Below are positions 26,193-35,373 of a DNA stretch of 64,000 bases, piece by piece. Numbering within the stretch: the first letter of the stretch is position 1; each line of letters opens with the position of its first letter. Position numbers and translations under genes: made by a program. The stretch is from Dinoroseobacter sp049800835. Its GTDB lineage: Bacteria; Pseudomonadota; Alphaproteobacteria; Rhodobacterales; Rhodobacteraceae. The stretch lies in NCBI RefSeq assembly GCF_049800835.1, contig NZ_JBNAFU010000001.1, forward strand, positions 1-64,000, written 5' to 3'. The notes under the pieces are model-generated. The model saw only the letters and a program-made list of their open reading frames with translations, did no database searches and was not told where the DNA came from.

Positions 26193-27197
26193 ATGCATCC
26201 GGCATTTCAGGGACTGTTGACCATTGTCATCGGGGTTTCGGCCTGCGTGGGGTATTTCTACTTCGCCAACCAGTTCCTCGACAAAGTGCTGTACCCGGCG
26301 CGGGGGGCTAATGCGGGGCGCAACATCAACCGCGCCAACCAGATCCGTCCGTGGATTTTCCTGTTTCCCGCGATCTTCGTGCTGGGCCTTTACCTGGGCT
26401 ACCCGGTGGTTGAGACCCTTCGCCTGTCGCTGACCGAGCGAGTGCCGGGCGGTGGCTACCAGTGGGTCGGCCTCGACAATTACGCGCAGATGGCTGCCGA
26501 GCCGAAGTTCTGGGAAGCGATGCGCAACAACGCGTTCTGGTTGATCGTCGTGCCTGCGATGTCCACCGCCTTTGGCTTGCTGGCAGCGCAACTGACCGAC
26601 CGGATCAAATGGGGCAATCTGGCAAAGTCGATCATCTTCATGCCGATGGCGATCAGCTTTGTCGGCGCGTCGGTGATCTGGAAACTCGTGTATGACGGAC
26701 GCCCGATCGAGCAAGAGCAGATCGGCATCCTGAACGCGATCATCGTGGCACTGGGGGGCGATCCGGTCACGTTCCTGACCATCCCGTTCTGGAACAGTTT
26801 CTTTCTGATGATCGTGCTTGTCTGGGTGCAGACGGGCTTTGCGATGGTGATCCTGTCCGCCGCGCTGCGGGGTATCCCCGAGGAAACCGTGGAGGCCGCG
26901 ATCATCGACGGGGCCTCGCCCTGGCAGGTGTTTTTCAAGATCAAGGTGCCGCAGATCATGCCGACCGTGGTGGTGGTCTGGACCACGATCACTCTGGTGG
27001 TCCTGAAGGTGTTCGACATCGTGTTCGCGATGACCAACGGCCAGTGGGAAACACAGGTGCTGGCCAATTACATGTTCGACAAGCTCTTCCGCGCCAATGA
27101 CTGGGGCGTGGGGTCGGCCAGTGCGATGGTGATCATGCTGCTGGTGACGCCCATCCTGATCTGGAACATCCGCTCCGCGCGGAAAGAAATGAAATAG
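26193..27197 (+). CDS. aglF: Alpha-glucoside ABC transporter permease
   Basis: CUT1 inner-membrane permease, 334 residues, with an extra N-terminal helix and then six core helices. The EAA loop is EETVEAAIIDGASPWQVFFKIKVPQI, which contacts the ATPase. GAGGAGGGGACC precedes ATG 26193. Follows aglE after the hairpin and precedes aglG by 10 bases. Confidence 0.94.
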   Translation: MHPAFQGLLTIVIGVSACVGYFYFANQFLDKVLYPARGANAGRNINRANQIRPWIFLFPAIFVLGLYLGYPVVETLRLSLTERVPGGGYQWVGLDNYAQMAAEPKFWEAMRNNAFWLIVVPAMSTAFGLLAAQLTDRIKWGNLAKSIIFMPMAISFVGASVIWKLVYDGRPIEQEQIGILNAIIVALGGDPVTFLTIPFWNSFFLMIVLVWVQTGFAMVILSAALRGIPEETVEAAIIDGASPWQVFFKIKVPQIMPTVVVVWTTITLVVLKVFDIVFAMTNGQWETQVLANYMFDKLFRANDWGVGSASAMVIMLLVTPILIWNIRSARKEMK

Positions 27198-27207
27198 GAG
27201 CGGCGTC

Positions 27208-28365
27208 ATGGACAATATTGCAGGCACCAAATCGTCGCTCACATGGGCCGTCCACATCTCGGTCGTGGCGCTTGTCCTGTTGTGGCTGCTGCCGACACTG
27301 GGGCTGTTCGTGTCGTCCTTCCGCACGGTGGACCAGATTTCCACCAGCGGATGGTGGAAGGCGATGTTTCCGTCCGAGCAGAACCTCACGCTGCGGGCGG
27401 CGGACCCGGATGACTTCCGCGTGCAGCAAGGCGATCTGTTCGTGGTCGAGGGTAACCTGTTCGAAGATGAGGGCATCGAAGGGGCCACCATCAGCGTCTG
27501 GGGTACATCGAGCCGCAACGTGACCGCCTACACCGCAGGCGAGACCGCCGATCTGGGCGACGGAGAAACCATTACCGTGCAGGCCGATGGCGCCTATGTC
27601 TGGTCCGGCAATGACGAGCAGATGGGCGGGCGCGGCCAGCGCGTGTTCGTGACGGCAGAAACCCCGCCTGAGTTCACGCTGGAGAACTACGAGAACATGC
27701 TGCTGGACCCGGCCAATGCCGAGGGCATGACGCGCGCGTTCTTCAACACGCTGACGGTGACGATCCCGGCCACGATCATCCCGATCCTGATTGCGGCCTT
27801 CGCGGCTTACGCGCTGGCGTGGATGGAGTTTCCGGGCCGTGCGCTGCTGATCGCGGCAGTTGTCGGCTTGCTCGTCGTGCCGTTGCAACTGGCGCTGATC
27901 CCGCTGCTGAAACTGCACAATGATATCGGGATCGGCAAAGGGTACCTGGGCGTCTGGCTGGCGCATACCGGCTTTGGCATGCCGTTGGCGATTTACCTGT
28001 TGCGCAACTACATGGTCGGCCTGCCGCGCGATATCATCGAGAATGCCAAGGTCGATGGCGCGACGGATTTCCAGATCTTTACCAAGATCGTTCTGCCGCT
28101 GTCCTTCCCGGCGCTTGCGTCCTTTGCGATCTTTCAGTTCCTGTGGACGTGGAATGACCTGTTGGTGGCCAAGGTGTTCCTGATCGATGCGACGGGGCAG
28201 ACCACGGTGATGACCAACCAGATCGTGGAGCTTCTGGGCACGCGTGGCGGTAACTGGGAGATACTGGCCACAGCCGCCTTCGTCTCGATCGCGGTGCCGC
28301 TGATCGTCTTCTTTGCAATGCAACGTTATCTGGTGCGCGGCCTGTTGGCCGGCTCCGTGAAGTAA
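27208..28365 (+). CDS. aglG: Alpha-glucoside ABC transporter permease
   Basis: Second CUT1 permease, 385 residues. After the first helix a long periplasmic loop (about residues 45-150) carries a small beta-rich insertion seen in AglG proteins, which explains the length above ordinary MalG (about 296). The EAA motif is IIENAKVDGATDFQIFTKIVLPL. Sits between aglF and aglA. Confidence 0.93.
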   Translation: MDNIAGTKSSLTWAVHISVVALVLLWLLPTLGLFVSSFRTVDQISTSGWWKAMFPSEQNLTLRAADPDDFRVQQGDLFVVEGNLFEDEGIEGATISVWGTSSRNVTAYTAGETADLGDGETITVQADGAYVWSGNDEQMGGRGQRVFVTAETPPEFTLENYENMLLDPANAEGMTRAFFNTLTVTIPATIIPILIAAFAAYALAWMEFPGRALLIAAVVGLLVVPLQLALIPLLKLHNDIGIGKGYLGVWLAHTGFGMPLAIYLLRNYMVGLPRDIIENAKVDGATDFQIFTKIVLPLSFPALASFAIFQFLWTWNDLLVAKVFLIDATGQTTVMTNQIVELLGTRGGNWEILATAAFVSIAVPLIVFFAMQRYLVRGLLAGSVK

Positions 28366-28377
28366 GGACCAATTCGA

Positions 28378-30033
28378 GTGAGTGCGATGGCGGACATACG
28401 GCAGGTCGAGGCGCTTGCTTCGGACCCGGACTGGTGGCGGGGGGCGGTGATCTATCAGATCTATCCGCGCAGTTTTCAGGACGCCAATGGGGACGGTATC
28501 GGTGATCTTCTGGGGATCGTGGAACGGATGCCCTATATCGCCTCGCTTGGGGTGGATGCGATCTGGATCAGCCCGTTCTTCACCTCGCCCATGAAAGACT
28601 TCGGCTACGACGTCAGCGATTATTGCGATGTCGATCCGATGTTCGGCAGTCTTGCGGATTTCGATGTGCTGGTCGAGACCGCGCATGCGCTGGGGCTGCG
28701 GGTGATGATCGATCTGGTGCTGAGCCATACCTCGGACCAGCACCCGTGGTTTGCGGAAAGCCGCGCGAGCCGGGACAACCCCAAAGCCGATTGGTATGTC
28801 TGGGCGGACCCGAAGCCTGACGGCACGCCGCCCAACAACTGGCTGTCGATCTTTGGCGGGTCGGGCTGGCACTGGGATGCGAGGCGCGAGCAATACTACC
28901 TGCACAACTTCCTGACCTCGCAGCCTGATCTGAACTTCCACTGCGAGGCTGTGCAGGACGCATTGCTGGATGTCGCGCGGTTCTGGCTGGGGCGCGGGGT
29001 GGATGGATTTCGTCTCGATACGATCAACTTCTACACCCATGACGCGCAGTTGCGGGACAACCCGCCGCTCCCGCCAGAAGAGCGCAACGCGACGATTGCC
29101 CCGAGTGTGAACCCCTACAATCACCAGATGCATCTCTACTCCAAGAACCAGCCGGAGAACCTGGAGTTCCTCGCGAAGTTCCGCGCCGTGATGGAGGAGT
29201 TCGACAGCATCGCCGCCGTGGGCGAGGTGGGCGACGCGCAGCGCGGGCTGGAGATCCTGGGCGATTACACCACCGGAGATCAGGGCGTGCACATGTGCTA
29301 CGCGTTCGAGTTTCTGGCCAAGGACAAGCTGACCGCCGCGCGCGTGGCCGAGGTTCTGGGCAAGGTGGCCGAGGTGGCTGCCGATGGCTGGGCGTGCTGG
29401 GCGTTCTCGAACCATGACGTGATGCGCCATGTCACCCGCTGGGGTCTGACACCGGCGGCGCAGCGCGCGCTGGTGACGCTGATCGTGAGCCTGCGCGGGT
29501 CCGTGTGCCTTTATCAGGGGGAGGAGTTGGGCCTGACCGAGGCGGATGTGGCGCTTGAGGATTTGCAGGACCCCTACGGCATCGAATTCTGGCCCGAGTA
29601 CAAGGGGCGCGACGGATGCCGGACACCGATGGTCTGGCAGACGGACAACCTGCATGGCGGGTTTTCGAAGGTGCGGCCGTGGTTGCCGGTGTCGACCGAT
29701 CATCTGCACCATTCGGTTGACGCGCAGGAGGCGATGCCCGAGGCCCTGTTGCACCATTACCGGCGCGCAATCGCGTTCCGCAAGGCACAGCCGGCCCTTG
29801 CCAAGGGCGCGTTGGAGGATCTGTCGGTGCAAGGCGATGTGCTGCGCTTTCGCCGAGTATATAACGGGGTCGAGGTCTTTTTCGCGCTCAACATGAGCGA
29901 GGCGCCCGGATTGACCGACCTGCCTGCGGGACGGTGGCTGCACATCGGGGCAGAGCTGAATTCCGCGGGCGCAGGGCCCGACGGGCGCGTACATCTGGGG
30001 CCGTGGCAGCCCGCGATCGCGATCAAGGCGTAA
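28378..30033 (+). CDS. aglA: Alpha-glucosidase, GH family 13
   Basis: Cytoplasmic exo-alpha-glucosidase that splits imported alpha-glucosides, 551 residues from GTG 28378 (AAGGA upstream; an ATG lies three codons on). GH13 signatures: AVIYQIYPRSF, nucleophile D214 in GFRLDTINF, acid/base E283 in AVGEVGD, and D347 in FSNHDV. The QPDLNFHCEAVQ region matches oligo-1,6-glucosidase/maltase types. Products feed the glucokinase encoded on the opposite arm of the locus. Confidence 0.95.
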   Translation: MSAMADIRQVEALASDPDWWRGAVIYQIYPRSFQDANGDGIGDLLGIVERMPYIASLGVDAIWISPFFTSPMKDFGYDVSDYCDVDPMFGSLADFDVLVETAHALGLRVMIDLVLSHTSDQHPWFAESRASRDNPKADWYVWADPKPDGTPPNNWLSIFGGSGWHWDARREQYYLHNFLTSQPDLNFHCEAVQDALLDVARFWLGRGVDGFRLDTINFYTHDAQLRDNPPLPPEERNATIAPSVNPYNHQMHLYSKNQPENLEFLAKFRAVMEEFDSIAAVGEVGDAQRGLEILGDYTTGDQGVHMCYAFEFLAKDKLTAARVAEVLGKVAEVAADGWACWAFSNHDVMRHVTRWGLTPAAQRALVTLIVSLRGSVCLYQGEELGLTEADVALEDLQDPYGIEFWPEYKGRDGCRTPMVWQTDNLHGGFSKVRPWLPVSTDHLHHSVDAQEAMPEALLHHYRRAIAFRKAQPALAKGALEDLSVQGDVLRFRRVYNGVEVFFALNMSEAPGLTDLPAGRWLHIGAELNSAGAGPDGRVHLGPWQPAIAIKA

Positions 30034-30069
30034 GGCAGGGGCCGGGGAGACCCGGAGGGGAGGACGAAA

Positions 30070-31191
30070 ATGGCGAACCTGAAGCTGACGGGCGTTGAAA
30101 AAGCCTATGGCGAGGTGAAGGTCCTGTCGGATATCGATCTCGATATCCAGCAGGGCGAGTTGATCGTGTTCGTGGGCCCGTCGGGCTGCGGGAAGTCAAC
30201 CTTGCTGCGGATGATCGCAGGGCTGGAGCGGATCACCGGTGGAACGCTTGAGATCGACGATGTGGTGGTCAACGACGTGCCGCCAGCGCAGCGCGGGATC
30301 GCCATGGTGTTCCAGTCCTACGCGCTTTATCCGCACATGACGGTGCGGGAGAACATGTCCTTTGCCCTGAAGATCGCAAAGAAACCCCAGGAAGAGATCG
30401 ATGCGGCCGTGGAGGCGGCTGCCGAGAAGTTGCAGCTTGGCCAGTACCTGGACCGGTTGCCCAAGGCGCTTTCGGGGGGGCAGCGGCAGCGGGTTGCCAT
30501 CGGGCGTTCGATCGTTCGGGACCCGAAAGTGTACCTGTTTGACGAGCCGCTCTCGAACCTCGACGCCGCCTTGCGCGTGGCGACCCGTCTGGAGATTGCG
30601 CAGCTGAAGGAGGCAATGCCGGAATCCACCATGGTCTACGTCACCCATGACCAGGTGGAGGCGATGACGCTTGCGAGCCGGATCGTGGTTCTGGCAGGCG
30701 GCGGGGTCGCGCAGGTGGGCAGCCCGCTTGAGCTTTATGAGAAGCCGGAAAACGAGTTCGTGGCCCAGTTCATCGGCAGCCCGAAGATGAACCTGTTGCC
30801 GGGCAAGATCGTCGCCACGGGAGAGACGACGACAGTGGAAATGGGCCATGGCGGGCAGGCGGTGTCGCATTACCCCTCTGATGCCGGTTTGATGGGGGCG
30901 ACGGTGAATGTGGGTGTGCGCCCCGAGGATATGACCGAGGTCACCGATGGCGGGCCATACCTGTACGAGGGGAAGGTCAATATCACCGAGGCGCTGGGGG
31001 AGGTCACGCTGCTTTACTTCGACGCGCCCGCGGGGACCGAGCCTGCCATCGCGAAACTGCCGGGTATCCACAAGGACCTCAAAGGGCAGGTGACGCATCT
31101 GACGGCCGCGCCGGAGAAAGTGCACATCTTTCACGAGGGCGTGTCGTTGTTGTATCCGCATGGCAAGCACGTGACGTTCGCCCCGCACTAG
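30070..31191 (+). CDS. aglK: Alpha-glucoside ABC transporter ATPase
   Basis: MalK/UgpC-like ATPase, 373 residues: Walker A GPSGCGKST, signature LSGGQRQRVAIGRSI, Walker B VYLFDEP, switch THDQVEAMTLA, then an OB-fold regulatory domain from about residue 235. GGGGAGGACGAAA precedes ATG 30070. Last gene of aglEFGAK, followed within 20 bases by a strong terminator. Such ATPases may serve more than one sugar importer. Confidence 0.95.
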   Translation: MANLKLTGVEKAYGEVKVLSDIDLDIQQGELIVFVGPSGCGKSTLLRMIAGLERITGGTLEIDDVVVNDVPPAQRGIAMVFQSYALYPHMTVRENMSFALKIAKKPQEEIDAAVEAAAEKLQLGQYLDRLPKALSGGQRQRVAIGRSIVRDPKVYLFDEPLSNLDAALRVATRLEIAQLKEAMPESTMVYVTHDQVEAMTLASRIVVLAGGGVAQVGSPLELYEKPENEFVAQFIGSPKMNLLPGKIVATGETTTVEMGHGGQAVSHYPSDAGLMGATVNVGVRPEDMTEVTDGGPYLYEGKVNITEALGEVTLLYFDAPAGTEPAIAKLPGIHKDLKGQVTHLTAAPEKVHIFHEGVSLLYPHGKHVTFAPH

Positions 31192-31211
31192 CGGTGGTGT
31201 GATCCAAGGGA

Positions 31212-31235
31212 AAAGCCCCGCTTCAGCGGGGCTTT
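31212..31235 (+). terminator. Rho-independent terminator of aglEFGAK
   Basis: Perfect 10-bp stem AAAGCCCCGC / GCGGGGCTTT with loop TTCA, followed by GTTGTG. The T run is part of the stem, so it could work in both directions, also serving the minus-strand TRAP operon that ends at 31302. Confidence 0.85.
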
Positions 31236-31301
31236 GTTGTGTCTGGCACTGCGTGCGGGTTTGCGCTGCGCGCGCAGGTATTTGACCACAGAAGAAACAG
31301 G

Positions 31302-32726
31302 TTAGCCGATCAGGCCCGGCAGGAAGAGCACGATGCCGGGGAACGCGATCAGAACCGCGACCGTGGCCACGTCGGCAACGAAGAAGGGCGACGCACCACG
31401 GAATACATCCTGCACGGTGATCGGCAGTTTGCTGTCTTGCGCCACGCCTGCGACCACGAAACAGTTCAGCCCGATGGGCGGCGTGATCAGACAGAGCTCC
31501 GCCATCTTGACGACAATGATGCCGAACCAGATCGCCACCTCCTCGGACGTCATGCCGAAGGCGGCCGTTTCGCGGGTCACGTCCGGCCCGCCATTGAGGG
31601 CCACCACTGCCGGGAAAGCGACGGGCAGGGTCAGGATCAGCATGCCGATCGCGTCCATGAACATGCCAAGGATCACGTAGACGCCGAGGATCATCAGCAG
31701 GATCAGGTAGGGCGAGTACTCCAGCCCGCCGATCCAGTCGGCGAAGGTTTCGGGCAGCTTGGCAAAGCCCAGGAAACGCACATAGATCAGCACGCCCCAG
31801 ATCATGGTGAAGATCATGACCGAAAGCTTTGCGGCCTCCATCAGCGCGCCCTTGAGCTGGCCCCAGCGCATGCCCTGCCAGAGCGCCATGATCAGCACGA
31901 CGAACGCGCCGAGTGCGCCCGCCTCTGTCGGGGTCGCCCAGCCGAAGTAGATCGAGTAGACGATGATGAAGACGACGAACAGGATCGGCAGCGCGCCGGG
32001 CAGGGACTGGAACCGCTCCCCCCAGCTGTAGCCGCGCACGGGTGGGCCGAGATCCTTGCGGTACTTGGCGAGCCCGATGACGAGCCCCGCGTAGATCAGG
32101 GCAGAGACGAGACCGGGCAAGAAACCCGCGAGCAGCAGTTTGCCCACGGATTGTTCGACGATGATCGCGTAAATCACGAGGATGGCCGAGGGCGGGATCA
32201 GCGAGGCGAGTGTACCGCCAGCCGCGACCACGCCTGCGGCAAAGCGCTTGTCATAGCCTTCCTTGAGCATTTCGGGGATGGCGATGCGGGCAAAGACGGC
32301 AGATGTCGCGACGGATGCACCGGATACGGCGGCAAAGCCTGCGGTGGCGAACACGGTCGCCACGCCGAGGCCGCCCGGCATCCAGCCGACCCAGCGCTTG
32401 GCGGCCTCGAACAGATAGCGCGTGAGGCCTGCGTAATAGGCGAGATACCCGATCAGGATGAACGTCGGAATGAGCGACAGGCTGTAGGTTGTTGACTTCG
32501 AATGCGGAACCTGCCCGGCGAGTTTCATCGCCGTTACAAGGCCGCGGTCGAACCCCTGTTTTTCCATGAAAAAGATGCAGAGGCCCAGAAAACCGATGAA
32601 CGCGGTGGCGAAGGCGACGCGCACCCCGATCAGAACGAGGATCACCAAGAGGCCGCTGAGCCAGAGCGATACGTGGAAGATATCGATGCCGTCGAGCAGC
32701 GCCTTCATGTCAATGAGGTTATCCAT
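31302..32726 (-). CDS. dctM: TRAP transporter large permease (DctM-like)
   Basis: 474-residue DctM-family membrane protein with 12-13 helices; carries the ion-coupled translocation. Motifs GASVATSAVFARIAIPEM and GGTLASLIPPSAILVIYAI are typical of the family. It starts at ATG 32726, overlapping the dctQ stop by 8 bases; ATG 32708 is a possible alternative. Third in order dctP-dctQ-dctM. Substrate is probably an organic acid. Confidence 0.94.
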   Translation of the reverse strand: MDNLIDMKALLDGIDIFHVSLWLSGLLVILVLIGVRVAFATAFIGFLGLCIFFMEKQGFDRGLVTAMKLAGQVPHSKSTTYSLSLIPTFILIGYLAYYAGLTRYLFEAAKRWVGWMPGGLGVATVFATAGFAAVSGASVATSAVFARIAIPEMLKEGYDKRFAAGVVAAGGTLASLIPPSAILVIYAIIVEQSVGKLLLAGFLPGLVSALIYAGLVIGLAKYRKDLGPPVRGYSWGERFQSLPGALPILFVVFIIVYSIYFGWATPTEAGALGAFVVLIMALWQGMRWGQLKGALMEAAKLSVMIFTMIWGVLIYVRFLGFAKLPETFADWIGGLEYSPYLILLMILGVYVILGMFMDAIGMLILTLPVAFPAVVALNGGPDVTRETAAFGMTSEEVAIWFGIIVVKMAELCLITPPIGLNCFVVAGVAQDSKLPITVQDVFRGASPFFVADVATVAVLIAFPGIVLFLPGLIG

Positions 32727-33339
32727 CGACGGTTTTCGCTTCCTTGTTGGCCTGTGTGGCGGCGTCTTCGATCAGCGGCACGGCGACAGGGCGATCCGTG
32801 TTCAGTCGCCAGGCGCGCCCAAACCCCCAGATTTGCAGCACAAGACGAACCCAGAGCACGGCCATCGAGACCGGTACAATCAGCTTGGCCGGCCAGAGCG
32901 GCAGGGCAATGTCGATGGAACTGTCGGTCGAGAACATCGGCGCGTTCCAGTCGAAGCTGCGTTCAAAGTGGAACCATGTGCCGTAGATGAGCGCTGTGGT
33001 CAGCAGCAGCATGAATACGCAGGAAATCCATTCCGCCGCCCAGAGCATACGCCCGCGGAACTGGCCCACGAGGATGTCCATGCGGATATGCCCACCCTCG
33101 CGCTGGCAGAACGCGAGGCCGAGAAAGGCGAAGGTGGCCATGAACTGCTCCGTCCAGTCGACGTAGCCCGGCACCGGCGCGTTGAAGAGCTTGCGCCCGA
33201 CGACGTTGTAGACCGCCAGCAGCACCAGCGCGAAGATCACCACGCCTGCGATCAGGTTCATGGCGGCTTCGAGTTTCAGAAATGTCCGGTCCGCGCGAGA
33301 CAGGGCTGTCTCGTCGGCCAGCACCGATGATGTGGACAT
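32719..33339 (-). CDS. dctQ: TRAP transporter small permease (DctQ-like)
   Basis: 206-residue four-helix DctQ subunit that pairs with DctM. Family features: a helix with VIFALVLLAVYNVVGRKLFN, then EQFMATFAFLGLAFCQREGGHIRMDI. A charged C-terminal tail follows the last helix. GGGGGG precedes ATG 33339. It lies 56 bases after dctP and overlaps dctM. Confidence 0.92.
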   Translation of the reverse strand: MSTSSVLADETALSRADRTFLKLEAAMNLIAGVVIFALVLLAVYNVVGRKLFNAPVPGYVDWTEQFMATFAFLGLAFCQREGGHIRMDILVGQFRGRMLWAAEWISCVFMLLLTTALIYGTWFHFERSFDWNAPMFSTDSSIDIALPLWPAKLIVPVSMAVLWVRLVLQIWGFGRAWRLNTDRPVAVPLIEDAATQANKEAKTVDG

Positions 33340-33395
33340 GGGGCCCCCCGCGTGTTTCCGGACCTCTGCAATGAGGCCCGGAAACCTTATTCAGA

Positions 33396-34409
33396 TCAAT
33401 CGTCTGCGCGAACTTTTTCAAGCGTTGCATAGACCAGATCGTACAGCTCCTGACCGGGCAGACCCTGATCATTCATCGTGTTGATCCAATCCTGATGCAG
33501 TGGCAGCGCCACTTCGCGGAACTTCGCGATTTCCTCTTCCGGAACAGTGACTTTCTGGACGTTCTTTTCGGCCAGCGTCGTCTCCCACTTGTCGAGAAGC
33601 TCACCATAGTTGGCAAGGTAGTAGTCCACCGCCTCCGGCACGCTTTCATCGAAGATCGCACGATGCTCGTCGCTCAGGTCGTTATAGGCGTCAATGTTGA
33701 CGACGACCGGGCAGTTGACCGTTCCGGGGTTCAGGTTCTCGGTCCACCAATCCGCAATGTCGATGGTGCGGAACGCCAGATGCGCGTGTTGTGCGAAGGC
33801 GACCGTGTCGACCACACCGGATTCCATTGCGTTATACGCTTCGGACGAGGTCACGGAGGTGGGGACACCGCCGACCTTTTCAAATGCCTGACCCAGCCCG
33901 CCGGTGGCGCGGACGCGCATGCCGTCGAAATCCGCCAGCGTGGTTTTCGGCTCGCCCGTTCCGGCCAGGTTGTACTGCGGCATCGGCGAGGTCATCACCA
34001 TCTTGGCATTCCACTGGGCCATTTCCTCGGCCACGGCGGGGTGGTCGTAGACGGCATGGCTGACGGCAACCTCTTCTTCCAGGTTCGCAACCCCAAGGAA
34101 GGGCAATTCCAGCACGGTGATCGCGCGGTTCTTGTCGCGGTGGTAGCCCGCGCAGAACTGCGCCATCTCGAACGCGCCGATGGAGATGCCATCGAGGTTC
34201 TCGCGGTTCTTGGAGAGACCGCCATAGGAGATGTTCATGGTGAACTCGCCGCCGGACTTTTCCTCTACGAGGTCGGCAAGCTGGTGGATATGTTCGGTGA
34301 AGGCGCGGCGGACGCCCCAGACGGAGACGTTCCATTCGGTCGCGAGCGCTTCGCCCACGAAGGTCAGAGACAGCACCGAGGCAACGGTGCCCTTGAGCAG
34401 GGTTTTCAT
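33396..34409 (-). CDS. dctP: TRAP transporter substrate-binding protein (DctP-like)
   Basis: Periplasmic binding protein, 337 residues, signal MKTLLKGTVASVLSLTFVGEALA. The carboxylate-clamping Arg region is visible (FDGMRVRATGGLGQAF), as is the later VVVNIDAYNDL. GGGAGGACGAAATC precedes ATG 34409; upstream open frame lacks support. Divergent from an HpcH/HpaI aldolase gene by 98 bases, so the imported acid may be a substrate or precursor for it (inference). Confidence 0.92.
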   Translation of the reverse strand: MKTLLKGTVASVLSLTFVGEALATEWNVSVWGVRRAFTEHIHQLADLVEEKSGGEFTMNISYGGLSKNRENLDGISIGAFEMAQFCAGYHRDKNRAITVLELPFLGVANLEEEVAVSHAVYDHPAVAEEMAQWNAKMVMTSPMPQYNLAGTGEPKTTLADFDGMRVRATGGLGQAFEKVGGVPTSVTSSEAYNAMESGVVDTVAFAQHAHLAFRTIDIADWWTENLNPGTVNCPVVVNIDAYNDLSDEHRAIFDESVPEAVDYYLANYGELLDKWETTLAEKNVQKVTVPEEEIAKFREVALPLHQDWINTMNDQGLPGQELYDLVYATLEKVRADD

Positions 34410-34507
34410 GATTTCGTCCTCCCAGACAGGCAAATTCTGTGATCTGCTGGGGAACGACCCTAGCCGGAATGGCGGCGAGGTCCATACCCAAAAGCACGGA
34501 GGACGAC

Positions 34508-35287
34508 GTGGCGGCACCGGAAAACAAGCTGAAACAGGCACTTGGCGCGGGCGAGGTACAGATCGGCATCTGGCTGGCATTCGGGTCAGCGGCGGTGGCG
34601 GAGCAGGCGGCGGGCTGCGGGTTTGACTGGTGCCTCGTGGACAGCGAGCACAGCCCGAATGATCCCGCGCAGGCCATCGGGCAGTTGCGCGCGCTCGGCG
34701 ACCGGACGCAGGCGGTGATGCGTGTCCCTGTTGGCGAGGACTGGGTGATCAAGCGGGCGCTCGATCTCGGCGTGCAGAGCCTGATGGTCCCGATGGTGGA
34801 AACCGCCGCGCAGGCGGAAGCCGCCGTGCGGGCCATGCGGTATCCGCCCGAGGGGGTACGGGGCATGGGGCCAACCCAGGCCCGTGCGACGCGGTACGGT
34901 TTGGTGGAGGATTACGTGTCCACGGCGAACGCGCAGATCTGTTGCATTGTGCAGGTGGAGTCCGCCGCGGCCCTCGCCGCAGCGCCGGAAATCGCCGCGC
35001 TGGAGGGGGTGGATTGCGTCTTTATCGGCCCGGCTGATTTGTCTGCGGATATGGGGTATCCCGGACAGGCGGATCATCCGGCGGTGGAGGCGGCGATTGC
35101 CGAGGCACTGCCCGCGATCGAGGCGGCGGGGGCCGCGCCGGGCATTCTGGCCTTCGATGCCGAAACCAGCGCGCGCTACCTGTCCTACGGCGCGCGCTTC
35201 CTGGGCGTGGGGGCGGATGTGACCAGTTTGCGGGACGCGTTGCGCGGGTTGGCCACCCAGACCCGCCAGATCATCGGGGTCCGCTGA
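34508..35287 (+). CDS. HpcH/HpaI-family aldolase
   Basis: Metal-dependent class II pyruvate aldolase family (HpaI, GarL, RhmA types), 259 residues. It cleaves a 2-keto-4-hydroxy acid to pyruvate and an aldehyde. Visible motifs: IGIWLAFG, VDSEHSPND containing the catalytic His, VMRVP with the pyruvate-binding Arg, VQVES and GPADLSADMG. GTG 34508 is chosen because GGAGG precedes it; the frame is open further up with no binding site. Divergent from the TRAP operon. The exact substrate is not readable. Confidence 0.88.
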   Translation: MAAPENKLKQALGAGEVQIGIWLAFGSAAVAEQAAGCGFDWCLVDSEHSPNDPAQAIGQLRALGDRTQAVMRVPVGEDWVIKRALDLGVQSLMVPMVETAAQAEAAVRAMRYPPEGVRGMGPTQARATRYGLVEDYVSTANAQICCIVQVESAAALAAAPEIAALEGVDCVFIGPADLSADMGYPGQADHPAVEAAIAEALPAIEAAGAAPGILAFDAETSARYLSYGARFLGVGADVTSLRDALRGLATQTRQIIGVR

Positions 35288-35373
35288 GGGGCCTTCGCCC
35301 CGCTATTGGCTTGCCGCCGTCCCGGATTAATGCGAGAGGGAAGCGCCAAACGATGCCCCTGCAGGAGATTGGG

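Noticed and set aside
27133..29994. 953-codon minus-strand open frame
   Set aside because: Antisense to aglG and aglA, both with intact catalytic or EAA motifs.
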